A stretch of DNA of 64,000 bases from contig QAXH01005720.1 of NCBI GenBank assembly GCA_004335635.1, positions 37,965 through 101,964 of the forward strand, given 5' to 3'. This document shows positions 1 through 13,801 of this stretch, piece after piece (position 1 is the stretch's first letter; every line of letters starts with the position of its first letter). Both the position numbers and the translations under genes were made by a program. This DNA comes from Chloromonas sp. AAM2 (lineage: Eukaryota; Chlorophyta; Chlorophyceae; Chlamydomonadales; Chlamydomonadaceae). The notes beneath the pieces were generated by a model. That model saw only the letters and a program-made list of their open reading frames with translations, had not been told where the DNA came from and did no database searches.

Positions 1-157
1 CATGGCTTCAGCCCGGCGCACAGAGTGCGCAATTCCTCTGCAACACCCAGACAACTTAGTGTATCGACCACGGCATCAGCTGCGTTCTGGCCTCCTAATT
101 CCACTGGCTGGCGCGCTTGCGTGTGTGCCATTCATGCCTTAACTTGGGTGCCTTCAG

Positions 158-3100
158 GCCGCCACCAGCACGCCACTGCTGTCACCCAAGGGGGATGACG
201 GCATGCCTCTGCCACCACCTCCTGAGAGTGCCCTCATGCGGCTGTACGCGGTTGGATGGGTGGAAGATGGCACCATGACACGTGAAGAGGCGGTACAGGC
301 ACGTGGTGGCGAATATGCAATAGGGCTTGCTCCTCGCTGCCTACACGTCGTTGAAAAGATGTGCTCGTAAAGTATTGCGATGTAGTTCATCGTTCTTTTA
401 CCTTTCTTGGATCCAGTGTACACTGTCCAGTGTACAGTGTACAGGCTCGACAATTGGCATTTGACCAAGCCCTGGATGTGAATGCGATTGTCTGGGTTGG
501 ACAGATCGTCCTTGTCTTGCTTGGTCTTGCCTACTCAGTCACGGCTGACAGAGATCGCAGCCCAGCACTCCGAGGAGTACCTGATGGCCCACAACACCAA
601 CACCAGTAGCAGCGCAGCAGCTGCCTCAGCCGAGGCACACAACGCGACGCAGAGCAGCGGTCTGGCGCCCGAGGGTGGCCTGGTGGTGTTCAAGACCGCT
701 CTCATGCACCTCGCGAGGATTACAAGGGTCCTGTCCATGGAACAGGTGGGGACACTGATCAAGTGGATCAAGGAATCGTCAACCAACAGGACTGTTCATT
801 ATCAAGTGGTCAACTAGCATGAGTGTTCATGCTAGAGCCTGGCTGATCTGTTGACCTGGTAACCTAATTGTCTCATGACGGCTTTGAAGTTTCCTGTCAG
901 TATCTGGGTGCCGCTATGGCTCGTTTGCCCGCTCTCAATAAAGTAATCAAGTTGTCAAGTAGATCAGCACTTGGCTGCCTTGATGGCTTGGCCTGGCGAT
1001 TTCAGGGGCACTTGGTGTTGCACGCAGGGGCATTTGATTCTTGTGGGCCCTCATGGGTCCGGGCGCCGCACGCTAGCCCGCCTTGCATGTCACATGAGCA
1101 ACGTGACGTCCTTCGAAGCCAATCTGAAGGATGGCCAGAAGGGCTTCGTGTGGCGAGACATGCTCAAGAACGTCATGCACACAGCGGGTGTGCTTGGAAG
1201 GTACGTTGGGCTGCGCTTGTGTGGTATCGCAAAATCTGGTATGCATACTTTGTGACTGTAGCAGTTGTTCACCATGCTGTTGCCCCGCTGATGCAGCGCA
1301 AGGTCGGCAAGGCCGACGCTTATATCGCTATGATTTGTTAGGACGAGCAAGCGATGAACGAACATACATGACGGGCAGAAAACCAAACAGATGCATCTTA
1401 TGAACATACGTGATGTTGTGTCGTTCGCAGGCCTGCCTGTTTGCTGTTGGTGGATGTTGGTCGGCCTGCCGACAGTATGCTGGACGACGTAAGCCACCTG
1501 ATGGCATCCGCGTACCTTCCTGGGCTCTTCAAACTGGAGGAGTCCCAGACCATCATCAAGAGCCTCAAACCGGTTGCGCGCGCAGCTGGTGTGCAATGGA
1601 GCGAAATCGATCGCACTGGTGCCAGGTAAGCGCGCTGCTGCAAATGAAATGCTACAGCGATTTTTCAAAGCAATGAAATGTGGCGCTAGTCGCGAAAGCG
1701 ATCATTGAATCAACTCGCTGTGGCGGTCGACCACATCACGCTGGCCACACCAATCATTGTGACGCTGCCAAATGATTGCATCAGACCTAAGACATGGTTG
1801 TGTGCGTCTGTTATGAGCGCACACAGGGCTTGCCCAAGCTCGTGTTATGTGTGCACTGTGCCGCGCAGTGATGCCTTGTTGCAAAAGTTTTTCGTGGACC
1901 GATGCCGCGCCAATATTCACGTGCTGCTTGTGCTGGAACAGCACGAGGCGAACCTGCAGGTGAGTAATAAGTTCGTTTGCAATAGAGTGTTGGAACAACT
2001 GTCGACTGTGTCGCTGTAGTCGAGGTCGCACTTGGTTGATGATCGTCTGCTGAACGACTTGCGCTCAGCATGTGCGGGATTCTTCCCTACCTGTGTCGCG
2101 TCACTCTCGGGCCCTTGCCGTCCCTTGGACCCATTGCTAATCATACAATTGTACATCTAGTGTTTGTCTGTGCTTGTCTTCAGCGTCTCATTGTTTCGTT
2201 TCCCAAGATGTTCCATTTGGCCAACATCAACATTGTGGACGAGTGGAACCAAGATGCGAGAGAAAGGGTCGCACGGCGCGAGTTTGTGTCACATGACAGG
2301 CTGCTGCTGGACTCCGTCGTTTTCCAGGTGGGATTGAGGGTGGGAAATGCGCAAGACGTCAATGTCTGTGGATTATCACGAAGCAATATAAACAGTAAAC
2401 AAAGGCGAAATTCACGGTATTTTCGCACGTTGCAATGGTCTTTCCGTCTGCAGGAAACGATCGTCGCCTGCTGTCAGATGCATGACGTTGCCAAACAGGT
2501 TGCGGTCGAGTATACAGCCAAGGCCGGTGGCAGGTCCGTGTGCTATGTCACCAGCTGCCAGTACCTGCAGCTGCTGCACCACATCAAGTGAGTTGCAGTG
2601 ATAAGGCTGACTTGTTCACGTTGCAGTAAGCTGAAAGTTGCAGTGGCCTGCTGAAGCCTACAGTTGCTTGCTTTGCAACAGGCTGTAAGCTGCAATAAAG
2701 TTAAACTGCATACTGGCACTTCAAAACAGCTCTGCATACATCAGAATTGCAGCAAAGGTTCTGGCCAGTGCGATTACGTCCTTAGATATGACATGATGAG
2801 CGTAGATGTCAAGGCATTGTGCATCACCCTGTCGTTTCTTGCAGGAAGGCTTTGCCCCGCAAGCGCGCCGGTCTGCACAACGACCGGGAGAAGTACCTGG
2901 AAGGTGTTGCCAAGATGACGGACATGACCGCCAAGCTCAAGACACTGCAGGACAAGATTGCAGCCATGCAACCCAAGCTGCAGGTCAGGGGCATGCACTG
3001 GACTCATTGCCTTTGGCCCGGTTTCATGCAGTGTCCATGTAGATGGTGTACGAACCTGCTACAAATGACACCCAATGAAATATTTGTCTTTGGTGCGGTC

Positions 3101-6100
3101 GGATGGGGCATTGGGTGAAAGTTCGTATGGTACCAACCTGCTGCCCTATCTTGAGATTTAGCACATTCATTCTAGCACACTGAGATCTAGCACACGGTTC
3201 CGGTGCTGGGTTTAAACACTAGGCATCTTAGTCGAGCTGCCGAAGACAGTCATCTGTATCGTGTCTGAGCTGCAGGTGGAGACACCGAGTATGATTCCCA
3301 TGAGTGCATGAGTGCATGACTCTCTGAGTGCATGACTATCTTAGGCTGGTTTTGTGCCCTGGTCTAGCACCGGACATGGTGTCAAACTGCAAATAGCCAA
3401 GAAAATCAATTGTGGCTTAATCTGCACGAATGCGTGCAGGAGCGTCAGGCCGAGGCCTCGCAGCTCATGGCTCTGATTCAGAACGAAAAGGCGGAGGCGG
3501 AGGCGGCCCTGGCTGCCATCATACCCGAGGAGGAGCAGGTGAGCATGGAGCATGTCTGTGCCGACGCGGGCCTATGCGCACATGACCTGCATGCAACTGT
3601 GTGGCTTTCTATTGGCATGCTTCTCCATGCCTGTGTCCACATAACTTTCGTGGACTGGGTTTGTGGATGTCCATTGGCATGCTTTTCTCACAAGTAGCTT
3701 CTACAACGGGTGCACTTGTGTGGGTTGCCATCTGCACCCTTCCCTCATTGATTGCTTTCGTGATTGGTGCAAGTTTCAACAGCTTGGCCACATTGCACAT
3801 TGCTCACTTGTGTGTTTGCGTGCTGCCCACAGGCCGCCGTAGCGGCTGAGAAGAAGGGTGCGCTTGTGGGGGAGTGCGAGGCGGAGCTGAGCAAGGTCAT
3901 GCCGCCGCTGGTCAAGGCGCTCAAGGAACTAAGGGCTATTGATAAGGCATCCATTGCGGAGCTCAAAGTAAGGAACCCAACCTTGGACCTCAACAGATGT
4001 CTTTTGACTGGTAGTAGTTGACTGCCACAGTCGGCCTTGTATCACTGCAGTCCCAACATGTGTGCTCCAGCCTTGTGCAGCCCCTGCTATCCCTGCATGA
4101 TTGCGTTGTTGGGGCAAGCTCTCACCTGTGGCATTTTTCTGTGCATTGGCAGGTGCTGAAGAGCCCTCCTGAAGGCGTCAAGCTGGTCATGCGAGCCATT
4201 TGCATCATGCTGGGCACCATTCCTGACATGGTCACTGCCGGGAAGATCAAGGATGAGAACATGCTGAAAAAGGTGGGCGCAAGAGGCATGATACGGCAAT
4301 CTCTTATTACTTCAAGTTCTTGACAAATTATGAGCAGCTGGCGCAGATACTGTCAGTTGGTGCTGGATCAGATGCAATAGATGCAGGCAACTTGTGCATG
4401 CCAAGGTGTTGTGTTTCTTGCTCCTGTTCTCATTGTTTGTGATATTATCACGCAGTGTCGGAAGGACATGATGACTCTGGTGGTTGCAGGCATGGTGGGA
4501 AGAGTCCATCCGTGTACTGGGCGATTTCCACTTCCTGGACGCCCTCATGCTCTACGACAAGGACGCAATGACTGAAGAAATGACAAACCACGTAAGGAAG
4601 TGCTGGAGCATGTTGTCAGTGCTGGAACATGTTGTCAGTGCTGGAGCATGTTGTCAGTGCTGGAGCATGTTGTCAGTGCTGGAGCATGTTGTCAGTGCTG
4701 GAACATGTTGTCAGTGCTGGAACATGTTGTCAGTGCTGGAGCATGGTGTCAGTGCTGGAGCATGGTGTCAGTGCTGGAGCATGGTGTCAGTGCTGGCGTG
4801 GAACCCGTGACACAACAGTGGTGACAGGTCACACGCCTGCGTGTCTCGTACACTGCGATGCCTCAATGCCCGCGAACGCTCGACTTGCACCCAGAGTCGA
4901 CCCAATCCCAGGTTTACGTTCAGTTTTGATCACTTCACGTGGCTATACAATTGTATGCCGGTGGCCGTCGAGCCTTTGATTCTCATGGACTTTGTTTGCA
5001 ACATCAATATTAGTCCCTGGCCCAAACCAAGTCTGACTATCATGTTTACCCTCATGCCGATGGCTCTCGTGCCCGACTCCAACCCATTGCAGGTGTCGCG
5101 TTTCACGACGGACCCGTCCTTTGACCCCACAGTGGTGGCCCGGTCCTCACAGTCCGCGGCCGTCCTGGCCAAGTGGGTCATTGCCATGGGAGACTACCAG
5201 AGAGTCAAGAAGGTGAGGGCATGCAAGCATTGATACACACTGACACAACACCTCGGAACGCATATGTACGATGGTGGTGTCCAGCGCAGTCGCCATCTTT
5301 AGATGGTGAAGATTCTTCAGTCCTACGTCCAGGAGGCCATAGTTGACCCTGAGCACATACAGTGCAGTTGGGCTGTATCAGCACATGATGGTGTTACCTG
5401 AAGATGAGGGTGTTACATGCGTTCTTGGGCAGGTGGTGGATCCCAAGCGGGACGCCCTGAAGCTGGCGGAAATGGAGCTGGCGCAGCAGGAGGCGCGTCT
5501 GGCACAGGCCAGGCAGCGATTGGCGGATATCAACGCAACAATTCAGGTGCGGACAGCAATTCTGCACACCCTTCCATCCCTGCTCAGTCACGAAGCATTC
5601 CTTGCATTGCGACTCATGACATCGCCTACTCATGGTTTGCCTGTGACATGCGTGCTTGCATTGCGGCTTGTGCGATCTCCTACTACTTGCTTGTTGAGTC
5701 GCCTTCGGTTTCGTTATGCAGGCGCAAGAGGTCCGTTACACAGCGGCAGTGGCTGCCCAGGAGGCGCTTGCCGCGGACATCGAGGCTGCACAGAGGCGGG
5801 TGGGCCAGGCGCAGAAGGTGCTGACTGCGGTGCGCAAGGAAGTGGAGAGGTGGACGCGCAACGCCGAGGCATCCGAGCTCAAACACCAACAGGCAGGTCA
5901 AAGAAGCCAGTTTGATCACGGCAATCATTCGTTGAGCTATATTGTGTTGGAATGCGTCATTGCATGTGTTGATCACGGCAGTCGTCTGTTGAGCTATATT
6001 GTGTTGGAATGCGTCATTGCATGTGTTGAGTCTGGCACAGCTCGGCCCAGTCTTTGAGCCACATTCATGTGTAACAACGATGGTTCACTGCTTGGGCTGC

Positions 6101-9100
6101 AAAGGTGGTTACAAGGAATCAAACTTCTGGAACCAAGGCTTTCTGCTGCTGTGCATGGTGCTCGATTTCAGGTGCTTGGCGAGGCGTTGCTTTCTGCTGG
6201 CTACTTCGCGTACCTTGGCCCTCTGCCCGGATCGTACCGGCTGCAGGCAGAGGCGGGGTGGTCCCTGGTCCTGGAGCAGCATGACATCCCCCTGGCACCA
6301 GGATTCTCACTGGCAGAGTCAATGGGAGATCCGGCAGTGGTGGGTGGCCTGCTGACATGGGTTGATGGTCAGCTATGCACGCACGCGAGCGCACCTAGCC
6401 ATGTGCATGCTGCGGCGATCGCGATTCCTTTCTGATCGTTGTCATGCCGTTTACGCCATTCCCTGTTCTGTATACATTCTGCTGCGCAGCTGGACACCTG
6501 GCGTGACGCTGGTTTGCCTCAGAGCCGCACGGCAGTGGAGAATGCGCTGGTCATGGAACACTCGCCTCAATGGGCACTGCTAGTGGACCCACAGGTGATC
6601 AGCGTCTTGAGTCTGTGCAATTAGTTGAGAGATTACAGCCACCGCGTACTTGAGTCCCACTTGAGGTGGTCTCGAGTTCGCGGCAATCACATCGTGAGCT
6701 ACTGAATGGTTGAGCGCCAACCTGTAGAATCAACAGCTGAAATCGACTCGCCTTGGTCGTTGAGCGCTTGTGCCTGAAGCACTGGTGACGAAGCGTATTG
6801 GATTACACCCAGCAGCTGTTCAACCTGCCTTGCGAATGCAGGAGCTTGGCAATGCGTACCTGCGCGGGTTCTATGGCGGTGATATGCGCTACAGCTCAAG
6901 CGCTGGTGTCGCTAGCACCGGACCTGCACCCCTTGCGCGAGGCCAGGCGTTTCTAACGGCGGACCAGAGCGACCTCAACTTCAAGGACACGATCCTGCGT
7001 GCGATAGAAACGGGCGCGGTCCTGCTTTTGGAGAACCTTGATGAAGACATGGATGACATAATTGAACAGGCAAGCATGTAGCCATGGTTGAACCAGTTGC
7101 CGTCGCAATACGTGATTTGACAGAGCCGAGTGCAAGCGCGAGCACAGCACAGTTATAAGTTCAGATGCACCTGCGCGACGACATTGCTATGCATGATGCA
7201 GTGCTCTGCAATAGCTGAGTCGGTTGCATATGCCCGACGACACTGGTGCACTGCTAGCCTGCATTTAGACGTCAAACGCTAGCAATTCACGAGCTATTCC
7301 GCCACACGCACATCGCAGGTGCTCCAGCAGAGCACATTCCACAATCAACGCGGTGAGCTGTGCATCAAGCTGGGCGAGTCCTCAGCAGTGTACAACCCGC
7401 GGTTCAGGATGTTTGTCACAACGCGCCTGCGCGCTCCGCGCTTCCCTTTCAGCGTCGTCCGACACATGGCAGTGTGCAACTTCAGCATCACGCGTGCACA
7501 GGTGGGTGCAACGCGCATGAGTTTGCGGGACGTTGTAACACGTCGGTGCACGCCAGGCTTTCCTTCAGCATGCAAGCGTCTTTTGCTGACCAATCTGCAC
7601 TATGTTGCTCGCAGCTGGGCGAGCTCCTGATCACATCCACGTTGAAGCACGAGATGCCTGAGCTTGAGGCAGAGCATGGATCGCTCATCAAGCAGAAGGC
7701 GAAGAATGCAACGGACATCATGGCGCTCGAGGACCAGGTACAGCCCCTGTCGATGCATTGGTCAACAGAACTGCGGTCATCTGCCCGATTAGAGCCTGCA
7801 GCAACATCAGGCTTGCAATGGATACACGCCGACTGCTTGCTGCACGCACAGTGCTTGTCGAACTGCTGCGTCACTTGCCAGGTCACCGTGTTGGCACGCT
7901 GATCTGGTGCTGCTGCCGGCTTGTACTAGAACCTCTGTGCATGTCGCTGCGTCGCTTGCCAGGTCCTTATGTCCATCAACGCCACGAGCACAGAAGCGCT
8001 GCTTGAGGAGAGCGATGTGTACAACATGCTGGTGGCGCTACAGGTAAGGCAATGCAGGACAACGCCGACCCAGGCCTAGAATCATCACAACAGCACCTGG
8101 CAATATACACCATGTATCATGCTCGTGAAACCCTGCAAATGTAACATCATTATCAGTCTGCAAACAGCGCAATGGGCTGGATTGTAGCGTGTCAATACCA
8201 CGACTACTGCTGAGCCAACCGCAGCCCAGGCAACCATGTCTCGTTGGCAATGGACAGCTAACAGTAGCGTCTTGTGCCTGATGTGGGCGGAACTGCACCT
8301 GCCGTCTGCACAATTCCATTGGATTCTACGGATGAGTTGGGTTGACTGGGTGATCACCTGCCTGCAGGAGTCTGCCGCCAGCATCAAGGCTAAGGTTGCG
8401 CGCATTGAGGAGAGTCAGAAACGCATCAACGATGTGCGCGCATCCATTGACAAGGTAAGGGCGTACCGATTCAACCCGTCCTTTGTGCGTCACCACTCTC
8501 CAAGTCTGTCTCCGTTATGGTCTTGTTTGCGATGACTTCGTTCCCTCGTTTGCATTTCAGCGCATGGGTGTGGACCTCTGAACATGTTCCATTTGCTGTC
8601 GTGTTTTGGTTGTTCTGGTCACTCAGGCCTCACTTTTGCCACTGATGCCTCGTTGCAGCTCGCACCAACCTGACGCATTTGCCTATCGGTTCGCACGTCT
8701 GCTGTCCTCAGTTGGCTGCCTTGTGCTATGCTGTCCGCAGCATTTCGTCTCCCGCGTGTCAGTGCTGTTCTTCGTGCTGCAAGACCTCTCCCTGGTCCGC
8801 CACACGTACCAGTTCAGCCTCAGGTGGTTCTCAAACCTCTTCCGAGAGGCGCTGGCGTCCTGCCCCAGATCAAACACGGGTGAGGCATGGCAACCAAAAC
8901 AGAATGCCGAGTACGGGTCACCAAGTACAGGCATGTTATTCAATTTCAGCATGCATTAATTGAACTGAGGGACGACCTGAGCTGACGACAAGAGGTATCT
9001 GCAGCGCGTACAATGTGGCATCAGACTGCCTGCCATATGATGGGATTACTTCACGCTCGTGCCCATCCCTGCAGGTCGTGAACGCCTGGAGAGCCTGACC

Positions 9101-12100
9101 CTTCATTTCGCTGGCATGCTGTACACGGGCGCTGCCATGTCCCTCTTTGACGAGGACAAGCGGCCCTTTGCCGTGCTCATGCTCACGCGATACATGCTGG
9201 TGGGTGAACACAGGGGCGGACAGTGCTGCATGTTTGTTACATTTGACCCGCAGCAAGAGTGTTCAGTATCTGGGAACTCAAACTGTAAGGAAGAACGGGT
9301 ACGGAGAAGTTGGCCCGTGATGCAATTGTCATTAAAGGGTATGGAGAAGTGATTGTTAAAGCTTGTTGTTGCAGCAGAGGTAGCGTTTTGGGTGGCAGTT
9401 TGTTAACGGGGACGTTCAGTTTGCGGGCTAGTGCCTCAAAGCATCTGTAAGTTTACTGGGCATTAGCCGGCTCGTCCCCAGCCAGTGCTGATAGTTCGTG
9501 TGCACGTGAGGGACGCATGCTAGGTTGTGATGAGCAAGGCATGCAAGTTGTGGTATTTGTAGCTCATGGTTTTCTTGCTGACCGTTATTTGCTTTCTTGC
9601 TCAGGGTAGGCCACGGCGGTGCCCGACCTGTTTCGTGTCCTCTGGCGGCTTTCTGCATAAATTTACACACCGTCGTTTGGTTTGTGCAGGCCAGTGGATT
9701 CTGCAGCAAGGAGGAGGCGAACCTGCTGCTGTTCGGTCGCAGCGAGCAGGGCAAGCCCTCTCTGGCCAAGCTCACGGAGGGCAATGCACGCAGGTCCACG
9801 CAACCACTAGGGGTAAGCCGTGCTATGCCTGTTGGCCGCGGCTTGGTGGGAATGGTAACACACGCAGGCCAGACCGTTCGCCTGAGTTTCTGTGGCAAAT
9901 CAAAGCTTCGTGCATAGTAGCCTGTAATCAACTACGCAGTACACCGCATGCGGGCTCCACATGCATGTGCGAGCATGCTCCACTGCAAAGCTCATTCTTC
10001 TCTGTCATTTCCTGGCACGCTTGCAGGCTTCTCGCAAAGCCAGTCCTGCCATCGCATCTGCTGCAGCTGCCGCCGTTGCTGCCACTTCCGATCCCGGCGC
10101 TTCAACCAGCCCCATCAGCCCGTCAAAAGAAACGTCAGGCAGCGATACAGCAGGCTCGGCCTTTGATGGGATGTTCAAAAGCGGAAGTACCTCGCGACCT
10201 TCTCGGTTTGCCAAGGCCTCCGAGACCTCTCCGCAAGTTCCGACCTTGGAAATCCCACCCAATGCTGAGAGCGAAGCGCAGCCAGAAAGGCCAGCTGGTC
10301 AGGGTGTGCGCTTGAACGCACAGCAGACCATGCGTGCGGAGATGGAAGAAAGGCAGAGGGCGCAGCGCATGGAACGATTGGCTGCGGCAGGGGATGACGA
10401 AAGCGATGCAGCTGTGGGCACGCCGGTCAGTGCATGACAATCAACGTGATTCTTGATTCTCTGCGGAAGGCTACATGACTGAAAGGCTCCTGCAAACGTG
10501 CAAAAGGCTGCATCAACCTTGCATGAATGCGCGTCCGTGTTGTTGCTGCCAGTGTCATAACGCAGTGTGTGCCTTTAGCCTTTCGTATCCCTTAACTGAC
10601 CGCACATGTCTTGTACTGGTTCGCAGCCATCCGATCCAGCCCCAACCTCTGGGGGCTCCATTGTGCCTCCCGGCTCCATGCCCGACTTCCTAGAGATGAC
10701 CGCACCTGCGCACATGCCCGACGAAATGCAGCCAGAGTGGATATCAGATATGGCATGGGTGAGTCGTCAGGGGCAACTCTGCATGATGTGGGCAGGAGGA
10801 TTCTTCGACAATCAGTGGCAGGCACTGCGCCAGAGGTGCACGGTAAATATTGCCTGATCAGTTCCTGAGTTCAGCTGGGTAAGATGCATAGTCGCTTGTG
10901 TATGTCAGTCCCCTGGTGATGCACATGCTGGGTTGCTGCTGACTGGCGTGTATGCGTTCACATGCTGGGTTGCTGCTGACTGGTGTGTATGCACTCAGAC
11001 GCGGCTGCGTGACCTGGGCAAGCTCTGGCCGTACAACAAGCTGCTGCCCCTCTTGTTCGGCGACCCCCAGCACTGTGAAGCCACACACAGGTAAGCGTAG
11101 TCTCCCAGGCATTGGTTGCACTTTGTGTTACACCCTGCCTATGTTCTCTGCACCTGCTTGGTTGTGCGGCTTTTCAGAACAACTTGCAAGTGCCAGGAGA
11201 GCGGCGAGTGCACAGCACAGCTATAGCTTGACGTCACGCCGGTCTCCGTTTGCCTGAAGAGCCTTGGAAGAGGTTCATGCAACACATGCATCCTCCAGCA
11301 GGCACCCACCAATTCCATGGAGCACGTGCCCCTGTATGCATCATCACACAAACACACTGTGTGCTTGAGTGAGCGCTGAGACAGGGGTTTAGCACACAAC
11401 CTGCCCCCGCCCCTTGACCCATTTCCTCAGGTACTCAGAGCAGCTGTGCGAGGCGGGAGTGGACGCGGCCGAGCTGCCCCACCCAAGGGTCAAGGAGCTG
11501 TCGCAGTTCCAGCGCCTGCTGCTGGTCAGGTGCCTGCAGCCACGGGCGTTCCTGTCGGCAGCACAGGTGAGGGTTGAACCAATGATTATGCATAACAACG
11601 ATCGGCCGGAAGGAAGGGTTGTTCAACGCAGTTTAACATTTGCTCTGGCTGTGCAAAAAACATAGGAGGAGGGCTGGAGGTGTGTTGCATATGTTGGGGA
11701 CGCCTGCACTCTGCTTTTGGCCTGACCCTCAACACAGCCCGCCCTCCCTTCTGCGTGCATCAACACGGATGTCAAAGGACGACAGCAGCCCGTACGCATC
11801 GACTCATGCTTCCAGGTTGCTGTGCACCACTACCTCGGTGCCTGCTGCACGGTGGCTGAGCCTGTGGAGCTGGAGACAGCCTTTGGCGCAACCTCGCCCG
11901 GGACGCCCATCGTGCTCATAGCCACAACGGACCAACCGCTGCCGCAGCTCATGATGTTTGCCGAGCAGCGCGGAATCAAGGTAAGAGCGGCAAGCAGCGT
12001 GCTGACAGGGTCTGACAGGGGTCGGCAATGCAAGCAGTCAGTACGCCTACAGGGCCTTGGCCATTACAGCATTGCGGTACTACGGGTTGCTTCTGTGAGC

Positions 12101-13770
12101 AAATTTACTGGAGACGGCAAACCCTTTATGCGTGGGCCGTCCACATCTTCCACATTTACGTGCTAGGACAGGGTACGCCGATCAATCACATCAATTGCCA
12201 TGGGTTGCTGCATCTGCCGCGAGCAACGTACTGCGATTTGGCGCTGATTGAGATTGGGAACAGTGACGTGTGCGTGTGCGTGTCCAATGTAGGTTGTTCA
12301 CATGGCCATTGGTCGCGGTCAGGGCTTGGCTGCCGACAAGGTGATCCGCACGTCCCTGGGTCAGCCCGTGTGGGTGCTGCTGGAGAACACGCACCTGGCG
12401 GGCGAGTGGATGCCGCAGCTGTGCAGCCTGGTGCAGGCGCTGCCGGGCATGAAGCCGCACTGGGATTTCAGGCTGTGGCTGACCACTGTGCCCACGGAGG
12501 AGTTCCCAGCGGTCATACTGCAGGTAACGCGGAAGCGCTCAATGCAACTGCTGCTGTTGCATTGTTAGTGGTGCAAATGGCCATGCCATGGACCAGCTCT
12601 GGCAGCACACAAAGTGTACGTGTTTACATCAAGGCAGCAGGCATAGGAAACGGAGCGCGATGGGAAAGCAAACGAGGTGAGAGGCAAACAAAGCCGGCAT
12701 GACGGGCAAAAGGAAGGCACAGAATATCTAGGTCGGCACTCATCACAAATCATGCTGCTGTGAGAGTTCGTAGATGGTGCGAATGGGCATGTAAGGTTGT
12801 CCGACGACCATGAGCCATCCGCAGTTTCCAGGTCCATCTGTTAGATGCGTCACTACTTGCTGTTGGCGTTCCCTGGTGGTTGCAGACTTCACTGAAGCTT
12901 GTGATGGACCCCCCGACGGGCCTCAAGGCGAACCTGGCCTCCGTCATGAGCACGCTGCCCGCAGAGGTGCTCAACACTGTGAGACCACCCAAGGCGGACG
13001 TGGCACAAGCACTGCCCTCTTTTCCGACAAGCGGTGAGTGGCTCGCTCCCACACATGGGACTTGCTTACACACTGCTTTCAATCGGTTTGCAGCGCCTTG
13101 GATGCAGCAGTGGATAAAGCGGTTGGTCGGCAACAGGAAGTCCGGCTCACGGCGTTGATCTGATGTCTTGCATGATGTGGCAGGTGGGAGCGGTTTGCCG
13201 CCTCCCAAGGAGGTGGTGGGCAGCAAAGTGCCAAAGGTGTTCGGCCCCGTGTGGCGCCAGCTGGTGCTGCGGCTGTGCATGTTCCACGCAATCCTGCTCG
13301 AGCGCCGCCACTACCGTGCGTTGGGCTGGAAGCTGCCCTATGACTTCAGCGCCGCCGACTTCACAGCAGCCATCAAACAGGTTCGTGATCAGGCCTGTGG
13401 CCTCCACGGCACATACTTGAGGAATCTCTGTTAAGGTCCTTGACTGCCTGCGTGCTCATTGAGTGTCGATGATGCCAACCAATACAGTTGTCTGTTGTCA
13501 AGACATTGGACATGGAAAGCACACCATTGTTGCAGGCTCAGTTGTCGGCCGCCACGCTCTGCTTGGTTTGGCATCCAGCCCTCTGGTTCTCTCTGGCTCC
13601 TGTGTTGCAGGTGCTTCAGGTTCATCGAGAGATGGGCGGTGTGGGCCCGCATGAAGCGGAACTGGATGCGGTCAACCGGGCGCTGCCGGGGCTGCTGTAT
13701 GTGGCGGGACAGTGCCTGTACGGGGGCAAGGTAGGTCAGGCCCTACGCGGTTACTCTCCCTCACTCACTC

Positions 13771-13801
<31 letters not shown>

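Noticed and set aside
417..443. Palindromic cluster of CAGTGTACA / TGTACACTG in a dynein intron
   Set aside because: Real but only about 30 bases; no function can be suggested and short palindromes are common here.
12028..12702. 224-codon plus-strand frame
   Set aside because: It overlaps the AAA6 exon 12293-12523 in a different frame; the AAA6 frame carries the conserved dynein motifs.
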